Positions 51,739-61,210 of a stretch of 64,000 bases of DNA are shown here, piece after piece. The notes under the pieces were generated by a model. It saw only the letters and a program-made list of their open reading frames with translations. It was not told the DNA's origin and did no database searches. The translations under genes were made by a program, and so were the position numbers. The stretch comes from Bacteroides acidifaciens (GTDB lineage: Bacteria > Bacteroidota > Bacteroidia > Bacteroidales > Bacteroidaceae). Each line of letters begins with the position of its first letter. The stretch's first letter is position 1. Where the stretch lies: positions 2,108,001 through 2,172,000 of the forward strand of contig NZ_CAEUHO010000001.1 of NCBI RefSeq assembly GCF_903181435.1. The letters run 5' to 3'.

Positions 51739-53640
51739 TTACTTTCGGATACAACGAATTGCAAAAGCTTTTTTCTCGACACCCGGAGCAGACTTTCCAA
51801 TCGTATTTTCGTCACTTTTCAGGTAAAAGACATCATCGGCTATTGCTGTATTTGTATCATCCAATGTCCAATATGCCAAATGCTTACCTTCAAATATATT
51901 CTGATTCGGTTCAACCCACATGCCTATAGGGGCGGCATTGAAACCTGAAAGATTATTAGCAGGCTGCGCTGTCTCTCCTGTTTTCAGAGGTAACCAAGTT
52001 CCTGATTTCAACAAAGAAGCATCTCCTTTTAGATAAGTATTCAAGAGACTCCAATCCCCTTTATTCGGTATGTTCCAATGTGCGGGTAAGAAATTAGCAG
52101 ATAATGCCACATTAGCAGTATAAAAATGATGTTCTGCATCCGATTGCAAATATCCGACAGCATTTTCTGTTACGGCATCCAACTTAGGAAGTTCGTCGCC
52201 ATTCACATACAAGGCAGTTTCCAAATTATCCCGCATCCAGTATTGAGCTCCAATCTTCACCAATGGATAGTTATGAATCATACCACCACGCACATCACGG
52301 ACAACGTCTTCTAATGCCAAAACTGATAATACATTATCTGCAACTGCTGTTGACAATGAAATTTTCCCGTCTGCCAGTACATAAACATTATTACGAGCAG
52401 CTAAATTTCCGGCAATATAAGTCAAAGAATTATCTTCCACATTCCATGAAACACTTCCACCATGAACCTTACCTGATTTTTCTAATAGTTGAGCAACAAT
52501 TCCTTGTGATAAATCAACACTGCCATCTTCTTTCATCGGATAAGCAACAATCGCTTGGGAAGAAAATTCCGGAGTTACCAAATACTCTTTACATATTTCA
52601 GCAACTTGTTTTCCAGAATTCAATACTTTATACACATTTGATTTCTCAAAAGTCAGCTTCGATACATCTACATATTTATGAAGAGTCACCGATTCAGTCT
52701 GATCTACCTCAGTCCCATCCCAATCACCGATTTCTCCACTGACCTTACTCATTAATATATCTTCATCTGCTACAAATGTGATTTCCAGTTCTCTTTGCTT
52801 ACCGCTTGCCAACTGTAAGGTAGAAGGCAGCAAACTGGTATATGGTCTTCCTTCGGCTTCCAATGTTATATACTGGTATCCCATCGTCGCTTCCTGTGGT
52901 ATCAGAATAAGTTCTTTTCCTACCAATCTCCCCTCTTTTATTTCCCATCCACCTGCAGGAATTATTTCTTTCTCTTCGGAATAAGTAGAGAAAGTCTTTT
53001 TCTGAAAATCATAAATAGCCTTAGTATAAAAACCATTAACAGAAAGTGTAGGATTGGCAGATAACATATCTTCTACATTTTCTCCTTCACCCGGAACAAG
53101 AACTATCTTCAAACGGAAGAACTGGTGATTATAAGTCAGAGCTACAGCCTCTTTACTTGCTAACACATCTTCTTTGGATGCAATCAGAAAATCCGAATGT
53201 GAATAATCAATAGATTTATTCTGACTCGTAGCAACCGATACTTGCATAGTGCTTTCCCCCATTGCTACTCCTTCTTCTTGATACGGATAATAACTGATTA
53301 AATTCAACGTTACTCCATCGTCCGGATAATAAACCGACTCATCAGAAACAAATTCACCACTGGAAGAACGTACAAAATGAAGATTATCGGCGTAACGTTC
53401 TTCTTGCATTGTTGTGTTACCGGCAAGTGCAAACAAACCAACCTCATCCCCTTCTTCAAAATTATTATTTGCCACACGAGTATTGACTACTTCGCGAATA
53501 TCAGCTACAAATTTCAATGGAATATCTCCATTATTGATTATTTCCCCTTCTTCTGAAATATGATTTACACAAGCTGTTAGCGAAACAGAATACAGAATAA
53601 ATAAACCTACTCCCACAAATAGGTCATGGCATGTTTTCAT
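51739..53640 (-). CDS. Fimbrillin-family lipoprotein with FISUMP-like C-terminal domain
   Basis: Surface lipoprotein of 633 residues (lipobox SVSLTAC, Cys24). Residues about 35-310 fit the Mfa-like/fimbrillin fold: DIPLKFVADIREVVNTRVAN, FEEGDEVGLFAL, YPDDGVTLNLISYYPYQ and ALTYNHQFFRLKIVL. The C-terminal 170 residues (LVKIGAQYWMRDNLETALYV, then WNIPNKGDWSLLNTYL, ending AFAIRCIRK) resemble the Fibrobacter succinogenes major paralogous domain. It may be a pilus tip/anchor subunit or an adhesin. There are no other fimbrial genes in the window. A -7-like TACTTTCG lies at 53792-53799. Confidence 0.8.
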   Translation of the reverse strand: MKTCHDLFVGVGLFILYSVSLTACVNHISEEGEIINNGDIPLKFVADIREVVNTRVANNNFEEGDEVGLFALAGNTTMQEERYADNLHFVRSSSGEFVSDESVYYPDDGVTLNLISYYPYQEEGVAMGESTMQVSVATSQNKSIDYSHSDFLIASKEDVLASKEAVALTYNHQFFRLKIVLVPGEGENVEDMLSANPTLSVNGFYTKAIYDFQKKTFSTYSEEKEIIPAGGWEIKEGRLVGKELILIPQEATMGYQYITLEAEGRPYTSLLPSTLQLASGKQRELEITFVADEDILMSKVSGEIGDWDGTEVDQTESVTLHKYVDVSKLTFEKSNVYKVLNSGKQVAEICKEYLVTPEFSSQAIVAYPMKEDGSVDLSQGIVAQLLEKSGKVHGGSVSWNVEDNSLTYIAGNLAARNNVYVLADGKISLSTAVADNVLSVLALEDVVRDVRGGMIHNYPLVKIGAQYWMRDNLETALYVNGDELPKLDAVTENAVGYLQSDAEHHFYTANVALSANFLPAHWNIPNKGDWSLLNTYLKGDASLLKSGTWLPLKTGETAQPANNLSGFNAAPIGMWVEPNQNIFEGKHLAYWTLDDTNTAIADDVFYLKSDENTIGKSAPGVEKKAFAIRCIRK

Positions 53641-53943
53641 TATTATTGTTTATTGGTCAAAACTAGAAATCGCTGATTGAGCAGAAGAATGACATAAGAG
53701 GAAGTATTCGCTTTCAGTTATGAGACACACAACACGTCTGTTGTTACTGTAGAATCGTTAATTTCAGCATTCCATTTTGGAATACCGGAAGCGAAAGTAC
53801 ATATTATAGTTAAGAGAAGACATATTTCAATTAAGAAATCTTCTTATTTCATTTTTAATCAACAAATAATCAAGTACTTAGCAGAACATATATATATTCA
53901 ATCGATTTAATCCTACACCTTATTATATAAGAAAGCTCCATTT
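53641..53943. other. 303-bp AT-rich gap between fimbrillin and the DUF2490 gene
   Basis: It holds a -7-like TACTTTCG (53792-53799, minus strand) that could serve the fimbrillin gene and a 6-bp ATTCCA/TGGAAT hairpin beside it. No gene seen. Confidence 0.4.
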
Positions 53944-54597
53944 TTAGAAAGAATAAACCACTTCTATTCCGGCAATATGTTTCCCCCGTGAAGCCTCATA
54001 CTGATAACAATAAAACGCATCTAATGACCAACGTTTAGCTAAATCAAATTCTACTCCCGGACGATAGCGCATACGATCTGCCCTCCAAAAAGAAGCATCG
54101 TCCAGACTTTGATAAATTTCGAGAGAGAAATAAGGTGAAACAATCCCTTTTGCCGGTGCATAGGCTAATTTTAAACGGGAACGCAGACGGGTTTCCGAAT
54201 CTCCACGGTCAAAAGTCTGCTGAAAACTTTCCCGCAAAGAAACTTTCAACCATTGATAACGATAACTTGCAACCGCACTGATATGATAACGATGCCTAAG
54301 TTTCCAATCCGAATCTCCCAGACTCCAAAAATGAGTTTCATAACCGACGCCAAAGTTCAAGAAGGAATATGCATGGTAAACACCGCCGACGGTAAGTCCC
54401 CAACGATCCATTCTGCTCATATCCTCTTTCGTGCGCAGTTCCAAATCACCGGAAACAGAAAATCGGGAATCTATTTTATGATTCACTTTGAACTTAGTCC
54501 ATGTAGTGAAATCATCACTTTGTGCCCATACGGAGGAGGCTGTTCCAACTAATAAAACAAACAGCCAAACCTTAGTATTTAATAATATTCTATCCAT
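53944..54597 (-). CDS. DUF2490 outer-membrane-barrel-like protein
   Basis: This 217-residue exported protein has a signal peptide (VWLFVLLVGTASSVWAQ, to about residue 26) followed by a run of alternating amphipathic strands typical of a small outer-membrane beta-barrel (FSVSGDLELRTKEDM, WGLTVGGVYHAYSFLNFGVG, HRYHISAVASYRYQW), ending in Phe (EVVYSF). It matches DUF2490 in length and pattern. Function is unknown. A -7 element TATCTTTG lies at 54618-54625. Confidence 0.82.
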   Translation of the reverse strand: MDRILLNTKVWLFVLLVGTASSVWAQSDDFTTWTKFKVNHKIDSRFSVSGDLELRTKEDMSRMDRWGLTVGGVYHAYSFLNFGVGYETHFWSLGDSDWKLRHRYHISAVASYRYQWLKVSLRESFQQTFDRGDSETRLRSRLKLAYAPAKGIVSPYFSLEIYQSLDDASFWRADRMRYRPGVEFDLAKRWSLDAFYCYQYEASRGKHIAGIEVVYSF

Positions 54598-54899
54598 TGA
54601 TTATCGGGTTAAAGTTGCAAAGATAGTAAATTATCTCCGGCAAAGAAAAATCATGATACTGAAATAAATCTGAATTATTGAAAGAGAAATCACTGTGGCG
54701 GAAGAACGCCTATCCAAACGTGACGGCATGGGTATATGAGATACAAAATCATTCCCAATACATGTAACGAAAGGAACTCAACTTCTGATAATGGAAATAC
54801 CAATATAATTTCACTGACATTTCAATCTATTCCATTAAAAAAGCGACCTCATCGCAAAGATGAGATCGCTTTTCTATTATCAATCTATCAGAGAAACGA
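54598..54899. other. 302-bp gap holding the DUF2490 promoter and the dsbD terminator
   Basis: TATCTTTG (54618-54625, minus) is the likely -7 box for the DUF2490 gene, 21 bp before its ATG. The dsbD terminator is at 54837-54873. The rest is featureless. Confidence 0.5.
54837..54873 (-). terminator. Intrinsic terminator of the Dabb-dsbD operon
   Basis: AAAAGCGA and CTCATC pair with GATGAG and TCGCTTTT around loop GCAAA; on the minus strand six Ts follow. Confidence 0.85.
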
Positions 54900-57011
54900 T
54901 TATTTCGCTTTCTTATAGTTTTCCAGTCCGGTCTGCAAGAATTCGATATACTTAGGAATATCCTCGTTGTAAGCATATGACTTGTTCACCGGTTTGCCCT
55001 GATTATCCAGCAATACATAGAAAGGCTGGGCGTTAGCGCCAAACTTTACACGTTGCAGATAGCTCCATTTATCACCGACCGTACGCAAAGTGCGCTCTGT
55101 ACCGTTTTCTACGATTTTCACAGGCTCGCTCAAAGGAGTTTTGTTATCTACATAAAGGGTAATCAATACATAGTCATTATTAATCAAATCGCTCACTTTC
55201 GGGTCAGTCCATACCGCTGCTTCCATCTTACGGCAGTTTACACAACCATATCCGGTGAAGTCAAGCATGACAGGTTTTCCATTCAGACGCGCATATTCCA
55301 TGCCCAAATCATAGTCGTCGAATTTCGCATGTACGTCATTCTTATACAGGTTGAAGTCCTGCGTCTGCATAGGCGGAGCAAATGCACTTACCGCTTTCAA
55401 CGGTGCTCCCCACAAACCGGGAACCATATAAACCGCAAATGCCAAAGAGACGAGCGCCATAAAGAAACGGGTAACTCCCACCTTATTATCATCGTCATCA
55501 TGCGGAAACTTAATCTTACCCAACAGATAGAATCCGAGCAAAGCAAAAATAACAATCCATAAAGCAAGGAATGTTTCACGGTCAAGCAATCTCCAGCCAT
55601 AAGCCAAATCGGCTACTGACAAGAATTTAAGCGCGAATGCCAGTTCGAGGAAACCTAATGTCACCTTAATCACATTCATCCATCCGCCTGATTTCGGCAT
55701 AGACTTCAGCCATGACGGGAACAATGCGAACAGAGTGAACGGCAAAGCCAGTGCGATGGCAAACCCAAACATACCGATAGCTGGAGCAACGACACTTCCT
55801 GTTGTGGATACCTGTACAAGCAAGAAACCGATAATCGGACCTGTACAAGAGAAAGAAACCAGCGAAAGCGTGAAAGCCATCAGGAAAATACTCAATAAGC
55901 CGGTTGTAGATTCCGCTTTGCTATCCACTGCATTTCCCCACTTCGACGGAAGTCTGATTTCGAATGCTCCAAAGAACGAAGCTGCGAAAATCACCAGCAT
56001 CAGGAAGAAGAGAATATTAAAGACTGCATTGGTAGACAACGCATTCAGTGCACTAGCGCCAAAAATCAATGTAATAGCCAGCCCCAATGCCACATAAATC
56101 ACAACGATGGATGCTCCATACGTCCATGCGTCACGAATACCTTTCTTTTTATCCTTGCTGCGTTTCAGGAAGAAGCTGACCGTCATCGGGATAATCGGCC
56201 ATACACAAGGAGTGAACAAAGCCAGCAATCCGCCAAGGAAACCTGTTATAAAAATATATATCCAGGACATATCTTTCTGACCATGTTCTTCGCCCAACGC
56301 TTGCAAATCGCTGATAACCGGCTTCCAAAGTTCACCGGATGCAACGGCAGGCTGAATATCCGTAGCCGCATCCACCGGAGTGGCGGGCACCAGTTCCATC
56401 ATAGCAGCAGAATCTTTCACTTCGGTAGGAGCGGGAGCAGGTTCTTCCTTTTTCTCCAGCTCTTTTTTCTCCGGTTCTTTTTTCTCCGGTTCTTTTTTCT
56501 CCGGTTCTGTTTTAGCCGGTTGTTCTGTTTTAGCCGCAGGCGCATTTCCAGCTTTTGCTACCCCGGAAAACTTGAACGGAACTTCGGTAGGCGGAAGACA
56601 ACTCTCGTCATCACAAGCTCCATATTCCAGATACCCCTCTATCTCATAAGCCCCGCCTGTGAGTTTTACTTTCTGAATAAACTTTGCAGTATTCTCAAAG
56701 TAACGTACTTTCATTTCAAACAACTTGTCGAAAGTAGCTACTTCTTTGCCAACCGGTTTCAATTTTCCGACAAGCTCCAGACCACTTTTCTTATCAACAT
56801 TGAATGTTGCGGAAATAGGTCCGCCATCTCCAAGTTCGGTTGAATAAACATGCCACCCGTTATCAATGGTAGCGGTAAATACAATCTCCGCTTCCGTATC
56901 AGAAAGAGTGTTCAACTCAGTCTTGAACTTTACCGGATCTTTAATCTGCGCCTGCAAAGCATAGCCTACAAAGCTTAAAAGCAGAAAAGAAATTAACTTT
57001 TTCATTTTCAA
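54900..57011 (-). CDS. dsbD: Thiol:disulfide interchange protein DsbD
   Basis: Carries electrons from cytoplasmic thioredoxin across the inner membrane to periplasmic thiol proteins. The 703 residues contain a signal peptide (to about Ala21), an N-terminal DsbD-alpha-like domain (about 25-155, with the Cys pair in ACDDESCLPP), a Lys/Glu/Pro linker (about 165-195), an eight-helix membrane domain (about 250-530; Cys in LFTPCVWPIIPM and SFSCTGPIIG) and a C-terminal thioredoxin domain with FTGYGCVNCRKME. The linker is encoded by 15-bp tandem repeats. The partner may be the exported thioredoxin at 42026. A Dabb gene lies 11 bp upstream. Confidence 0.93.
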   Translation of the reverse strand: MKMKKLISFLLLSFVGYALQAQIKDPVKFKTELNTLSDTEAEIVFTATIDNGWHVYSTELGDGGPISATFNVDKKSGLELVGKLKPVGKEVATFDKLFEMKVRYFENTAKFIQKVKLTGGAYEIEGYLEYGACDDESCLPPTEVPFKFSGVAKAGNAPAAKTEQPAKTEPEKKEPEKKEPEKKELEKKEEPAPAPTEVKDSAAMMELVPATPVDAATDIQPAVASGELWKPVISDLQALGEEHGQKDMSWIYIFITGFLGGLLALFTPCVWPIIPMTVSFFLKRSKDKKKGIRDAWTYGASIVVIYVALGLAITLIFGASALNALSTNAVFNILFFLMLVIFAASFFGAFEIRLPSKWGNAVDSKAESTTGLLSIFLMAFTLSLVSFSCTGPIIGFLLVQVSTTGSVVAPAIGMFGFAIALALPFTLFALFPSWLKSMPKSGGWMNVIKVTLGFLELAFALKFLSVADLAYGWRLLDRETFLALWIVIFALLGFYLLGKIKFPHDDDDNKVGVTRFFMALVSLAFAVYMVPGLWGAPLKAVSAFAPPMQTQDFNLYKNDVHAKFDDYDLGMEYARLNGKPVMLDFTGYGCVNCRKMEAAVWTDPKVSDLINNDYVLITLYVDNKTPLSEPVKIVENGTERTLRTVGDKWSYLQRVKFGANAQPFYVLLDNQGKPVNKSYAYNEDIPKYIEFLQTGLENYKKAK
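56452..56526. repeat. Five tandem 15-bp units in the dsbD linker
   Basis: Units of the form TTCTCCGGTTCTTTT at 56452, 56467, 56482, 56497 and 56512 (the outer ones diverged). They encode a Lys-Glu-Pro-rich five-residue repeat, so copy-number change keeps the reading frame. Confidence 0.85.
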
Positions 57012-57022
57012 TAATTGGAGGG

Positions 57023-57322
57023 TTATAATTCATAATCTACACACGCACGGCTTTCCTTCGTCTCAGCCAGAATCTTGCCGGCAGCTACATGGTCGGGATG
57101 CGTTGCATAGTATTTCACGTCTTCCAGAGTATCAAACTCACTATAAAGTGCTATATTCCAGGTTTCTCCAGGATTCATGTTCAATCCGACTTCAACTTTT
57201 CGGATTACGGAGATTTTAGCAGGAAGCGCTTCTATTGCTTCCTTAAATTTCGTCATAACTGCCCGCTTCTCTTCGGCAGAAACTTCGTCTTTTAACTTAA
57301 ATAATACAATGTGTTTTACCAT
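57023..57322 (-). CDS. Stress-responsive alpha/beta-barrel (Dabb) domain protein
   Basis: Small dimeric alpha/beta-barrel protein of 99 residues. It has the Dabb pattern: VKHIVLFKLKDEVSAEEK at the N-terminus, VGLNMNPGETWNIALYSEF in the middle and YATHPDHVAAGKIL near the end. Members have been linked to stress responses or to enzyme-like roles, without a common reaction. It is 11 bp upstream of dsbD on the same strand and divergent from udk; co-transcription with dsbD is likely, though a functional link is unproven. Confidence 0.88.
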   Translation of the reverse strand: MVKHIVLFKLKDEVSAEEKRAVMTKFKEAIEALPAKISVIRKVEVGLNMNPGETWNIALYSEFDTLEDVKYYATHPDHVAAGKILAETKESRACVDYEL

Positions 57323-57349
57323 TACGTTGTTATTTTAATGAATTGTTTC

Positions 57350-57357
57350 TATATTTG
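57350..57357 (+). promoter_or_regulatory. -7 promoter element TATATTTG for udk
   Basis: Exact TAnnTTTG 66 bp upstream of the preferred udk ATG (57424). Confidence 0.45.
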
Positions 57358-57423
57358 TCTTGTTAATACTTTGCATAAACAATGCAAATTTACTCTATTT
57401 GGTTTAAATATACACTTAAAGAG

Positions 57424-58035
57424 ATGTTAATTATAGGAATAGCAGGCGGAACTGGCTCTGGAAAGACCACCGTCGTACGAAAAATCGTAGAAAGTCTCCC
57501 CGCAGGGGAAGTAGTATTATTACCTCAGGACTCATACTACAAGGATAGTAGCCACGTCCCGGTTGAAGAACGCCAAAATATTAATTTTGACCATCCGGAT
57601 GCTTTTGAATGGAGTTTGCTCTCCAAACATGTCATGACACTGAAAGAAGGAAAGAGCATCGAACAACCCACCTATTCTTATCTGACATGCACCCGCCAGC
57701 CCGAAACAATTCATATCGAGCCACGCGAAGTCATTATTATCGAGGGAATCCTTGCCTTATGCGACAAGAAACTACGTAATATGATGGACCTTAAAATATT
57801 CGTAGATGCCGATCCGGACGAACGTTTGATACGTGTCATCCAAAGAGACGTTGTAGAACGAGGACGCACGGCCGAAGCTGTAATGGAACGCTACACACGG
57901 GTTCTGAAACCGATGCACCTGCAATTTATCGAACCTTGCAAACGCTATGCCGACCTTATCGTGCCGGAAGGCGGCAGCAATAAGGTGGCTATTGATATAC
58001 TGACCATGTATATCAAGAAGCACTTGAAGAGTTGA
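57424..58035 (+). CDS. udk: Uridine kinase
   Basis: Phosphorylates uridine and cytidine in pyrimidine salvage. The 203 residues start MLIIGIAGGTGSGKTTVVRK, with the P-loop GGTGSGKT at about 8-15. The nucleoside-binding LPQDSYYKD and NFDHPDAFEW segments follow, then EGILALCDKKLR and the lid arginines (DERLIRVIQRDVVERGR). A Met 14 codons upstream (57382) is possible but extends past the family start. Downstream, 24 bp away, is an MltF-like gene. Confidence 0.93.
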   Translation: MLIIGIAGGTGSGKTTVVRKIVESLPAGEVVLLPQDSYYKDSSHVPVEERQNINFDHPDAFEWSLLSKHVMTLKEGKSIEQPTYSYLTCTRQPETIHIEPREVIIIEGILALCDKKLRNMMDLKIFVDADPDERLIRVIQRDVVERGRTAEAVMERYTRVLKPMHLQFIEPCKRYADLIVPEGGSNKVAIDILTMYIKKHLKS

Positions 58036-58059
58036 GAGTTGAAAATTAAAAATTAAGAA

Positions 58060-59451
58060 ATGAATGCCAGGACACTGATTATCCCTTTATTCCTTGTGTT
58101 ATTCTGTTGCGTAATCGGATGCCGGGACAAGCAGCATAGCAAGACGGATGAATCCGCACGTGATCTCCCACAGATAAAAGATAGTGGTGAACTGGTTGTA
58201 TTGACATTATACAGCTCTACTTCATATTTCATTTACCGGGGACAGGAAATGGGATTCCAGTATGAACTCAGCGAACAGTTTGCCAAAAGCCTGGGATTAA
58301 AGCTCAGAATCGAAGTAGCCAACAACGTCGACGAACTGATCCGGAAATTACTGGCAGGTGAAGGGGACATGATTGCCTACAACCTGCCCATAACCAAAGA
58401 ATGGAAAGACAGTCTCCTTTATTGCGGTGAAGACGTGATTACCCACCAGGTGATTGTTCAGCAAGGAAGAGGAAAGCGAAAACCTTTGAAAGATGTTACC
58501 GAACTGATTGGAAAGGACATATATGTAAAGCCCGGAAAGTATTATGGCCGTCTCATCAATCTGAACAGTGAGCTGGGCGGCGGAATCCAAATCCATGAAG
58601 TGACCAATGACAGCATTACCACCGAGGACTTAATCACCCAAGTGGCGCAAGGGAAAATACCATATACAGTGGCGGACAACGATTTGGCGAAATTAAACAA
58701 AACGTATTATCCCAATCTGGATATCAGCCTACCTATCAGTTTCGACCAGCGCTCTTCCTGGGCTGTACGGAAAGACAGCCCGGAACTGGCCGCAGCCGCC
58801 ACTAAATGGCATCAGGAGAATATGACTTCTCCGGCTTATACTGCCAGTATGAAACGCTATTTTGAAAATAGCAAAATGATGCCCCACTCTCCTATCCTTT
58901 CATTGAAAGAGGGAAAGATTTCCCATTATGACGATTTGTTCAAAAAGTACTCCAAAGATATCGGATGGGATTGGCGTATGCTTGCATCGCTGGCTTATAC
59001 GGAATCCAATTTCGATACCACGGCTGTATCCTGGGCAGGTGCCAAAGGACTCATGCAGCTAATGCCCGCCACCGCCCGGGCAATGGGAGTACCTGCCGGA
59101 AAAGAACAAAACCCGGAAGAGAGCGTTAAGGCAGCTATCAAATACATTGCTGCCACTGACCGCAGTTTCAGTATGATTCCCGACAAAGAGGAACGTCTCA
59201 ACTTTATTCTGGCTTCCTACAATGCCGGTTTAGGGCATATTTACGATGCCATGGCTCTGGCGGAGAAGTACGGCAAGAACAAATTGGTATGGAAAGATAA
59301 TGTGGAAAACTTTATCTTACTCAAAAGTAATGAAGAGTACTTCACCGACCCCGTTTGTAAAAACGGTTATTTCCGTGGCATAGAGACTTACAATTTCGTC
59401 CGTGATATCATGTCACGCTATGAGTCTTACAAAAAGAAAATCAAAGCGTAA
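58060..59451 (+). CDS. MltF-like membrane-bound lytic transglycosylase
   Basis: Predicted lipoprotein (LFCCVIGC, Cys at about 21) that cuts peptidoglycan to 1,6-anhydro products. Of 463 residues, about 45-270 form a periplasmic-binding-protein fold (SBP_bac_3: GELVVLTLYSSTSYFIYRGQ, GFQYELSEQFAKSLG), and about 290-450 form an SLT domain with catalytic Glu in LASLAYTESNFD and the GLMQLMPATARAMG, ILASYNAGLGHI motifs. The same two-domain plan is found in E. coli MltF, where the N-terminal domain senses muropeptides. It lies 24 bp after udk, probably in the same operon. Confidence 0.92.
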   Translation: MNARTLIIPLFLVLFCCVIGCRDKQHSKTDESARDLPQIKDSGELVVLTLYSSTSYFIYRGQEMGFQYELSEQFAKSLGLKLRIEVANNVDELIRKLLAGEGDMIAYNLPITKEWKDSLLYCGEDVITHQVIVQQGRGKRKPLKDVTELIGKDIYVKPGKYYGRLINLNSELGGGIQIHEVTNDSITTEDLITQVAQGKIPYTVADNDLAKLNKTYYPNLDISLPISFDQRSSWAVRKDSPELAAAATKWHQENMTSPAYTASMKRYFENSKMMPHSPILSLKEGKISHYDDLFKKYSKDIGWDWRMLASLAYTESNFDTTAVSWAGAKGLMQLMPATARAMGVPAGKEQNPEESVKAAIKYIAATDRSFSMIPDKEERLNFILASYNAGLGHIYDAMALAEKYGKNKLVWKDNVENFILLKSNEEYFTDPVCKNGYFRGIETYNFVRDIMSRYESYKKKIKA

Positions 59452-59472
59452 AAATCATTATTTATTTATAAG

Positions 59473-61020
59473 TCATCGTTTATAAGTCAGCAGACTAACC
59501 CCGATAATAGCCAATACCGATAAAGGCAATGCAAACAATATCGGGTCTATCACCGGAAAAGGATAAGTGGTAATCAATACATCCCGCCCGAACAAGGCTT
59601 TGCAGATACCCAGTGCGGCAGATTCTTTCTGGTGAAGGAACACAAGAGCAAACAAACTGCCGATTGTTCCTACCCAAAGACTTGCCATCACCCCCTGCTT
59701 TGTTGCTTTCTTCCAATATAAGGCGCAGAAATAAGCGGGAAGGAAAGCAGCCGCACAGATTCCCATAAAGATAGAAGTTCCACGGGCAATAATGTCATGG
59801 GGCAGCATATAGCAGATAATATAGCTGACCAGAATAGAGAACAATACACCAAGGCGGATAACATTAGTCAGTTTACCACGTGAACGAGGTTTGTATGTCC
59901 CATAAATATCCGAACCTACCGATGCCCCCATTGTATGGAACTGCGAGCTGAGTGTAGACATGCTCGCCGAAAGGATACACAACATAAAGAGAGCGGCAAA
60001 CCAGTCGGGCATTGCCTTATTAATGAAATACGGAATAATCTTATCAATATCCTGCACCACCTCTGTGGCAACCGCTCCCTCTGTTTTCAAGAAGAAAAGG
60101 TTGCTCAACGCCCCGGCATGATAAATCGCGCCTACCGTTATAATCAAAAAGAAACAACCGATAAATACCCCGCGGTTCAACTGTTTGCTGCTCTCCACTG
60201 TCATAAAGCGAACCACCAACTGAGGTTGTGCGAGACAGCCGATTCCCACTCCTAAAATAAGAGAAGTTACCAACGAATACCATTGCGGAGAACCCGTCAC
60301 AGGCATTGCAGTCCATCCCTGATGCCCCAATGCCTTAAACTTTTCCGGGACTAGCGGAGCGGTAGCAGTCAGTTCTTTATTAGCTTCTACAAAATTCATA
60401 TCAAGCACTTGATAGAGAGAAAACAGCAGGAACAGCATGCAGCCGAACATGATAACCGCCTGTAAAGCATCGGTGTACATTACCCCCTTCATTCCTCCTG
60501 CTATCACATAAGCCGCAATAACCAAAGTAAATATCAACAAAGAAACATTGAAATCTATTTGAAAAATCTGCTCGATAAATACTGCACCGCCTTTCATTAC
60601 AACCGCCGCATAGAGTGGCATCCCAATGAAAATGACAGCAGCAACAAATACCTGTATATTACGTGAACGGAAATGCCGGCCTAATAACTGCGGGAAAGTA
60701 CTCACATTCAGTTTAGCCCCCATACGCCGGGTACGCAAACCGAAAAAGATAAAAGCTATCACAACTCCGATAAACATATTCAAGAAGCAGAGCCACTGGA
60801 TTCCCATCCCGAAAGCGGCAGCCACTCCGCCAAAACCTACGATAGCGGATGCGGAAATAAACGTGGCCCCATAAGAAAGTGCCATCACGATAGGATTCAT
60901 CTGCCGTCCTCCCACCAGATAATCACTGGTAGATGTCGTTTTTTTATATCCTAAAAAGCCAAGATAGGCCAGTGACAGCAGATAAGCTATCACAATCAGT
61001 CCAAGAGTAAATGTATTCAT
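59473..61020 (-). CDS. Sodium:solute symporter (SSS family)
   Basis: Inner-membrane Na+-coupled transporter of 515 residues with about 13 predicted helices. SSS family features include GGRQMNPIVMALSYGATFISAS at the first long helix pair, GGMKGVMYTDALQAVIMF, LILGVGIGCLAQPQLVVRFM and STLSSQFHTMGASVGSDIYG. The substrate cannot be inferred; solute classes include sugars, amino acids and carboxylates. A 41-residue membrane protein overlaps its start by ATGA and is probably a dedicated accessory subunit. The 3' end is 21 bp from the convergent mltF-like gene, with a TTTATAAGTCA direct repeat between. Confidence 0.92.
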   Translation of the reverse strand: MNTFTLGLIVIAYLLSLAYLGFLGYKKTTSTSDYLVGGRQMNPIVMALSYGATFISASAIVGFGGVAAAFGMGIQWLCFLNMFIGVVIAFIFFGLRTRRMGAKLNVSTFPQLLGRHFRSRNIQVFVAAVIFIGMPLYAAVVMKGGAVFIEQIFQIDFNVSLLIFTLVIAAYVIAGGMKGVMYTDALQAVIMFGCMLFLLFSLYQVLDMNFVEANKELTATAPLVPEKFKALGHQGWTAMPVTGSPQWYSLVTSLILGVGIGCLAQPQLVVRFMTVESSKQLNRGVFIGCFFLIITVGAIYHAGALSNLFFLKTEGAVATEVVQDIDKIIPYFINKAMPDWFAALFMLCILSASMSTLSSQFHTMGASVGSDIYGTYKPRSRGKLTNVIRLGVLFSILVSYIICYMLPHDIIARGTSIFMGICAAAFLPAYFCALYWKKATKQGVMASLWVGTIGSLFALVFLHQKESAALGICKALFGRDVLITTYPFPVIDPILFALPLSVLAIIGVSLLTYKR

Positions 61021-61142
61021 CGGGTTTCGTCTTTTTCATCGTCCTTATTCCAATATTTCAGCCCGAACCAGGCAGCAAAAATCACACATACCACTGAAAG
61101 AAGGTATGGCAAAATGATAAAGGGGTCGTCTATTCCAAACAT
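61017..61142 (-). CDS. Symporter small accessory protein (41 residues)
   Basis: Minus-strand ATG at 61140-61142 encodes a 41-residue protein that starts MFGIDDPFIILPYLLSVV, crosses the membrane once (about 8-30) and ends WNKDDEKDETR. The layout GIDDPxxxLxY, one helix, WNKxDE is that of small proteins encoded just before SSS symporters. Its TGA overlaps the symporter ATG (ATGA), so translation is coupled. A promoter with TACATTTG (61173-61180) lies 31 bp upstream, making it the first cistron. It is below normal gene-calling length. Probable role: assembly or gating of the symporter. Confidence 0.85.
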   Translation of the reverse strand: MFGIDDPFIILPYLLSVVCVIFAAWFGLKYWNKDDEKDETR

Positions 61143-61172
61143 TTGCGTATCAGATTTTAATCAATTAAGACG

Positions 61173-61202
61173 CAAATGTAAGGAAATTATTGAAAAGACA
61201 AA
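61173..61202 (-). promoter_or_regulatory. Promoter of the small-protein/symporter operon
   Basis: Minus strand: TACATTTG at 61173-61180 and TTTG at 61199-61202, spacer 18 bp. Confidence 0.65.
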
Positions 61203-61210
61203 ACTTTTGT

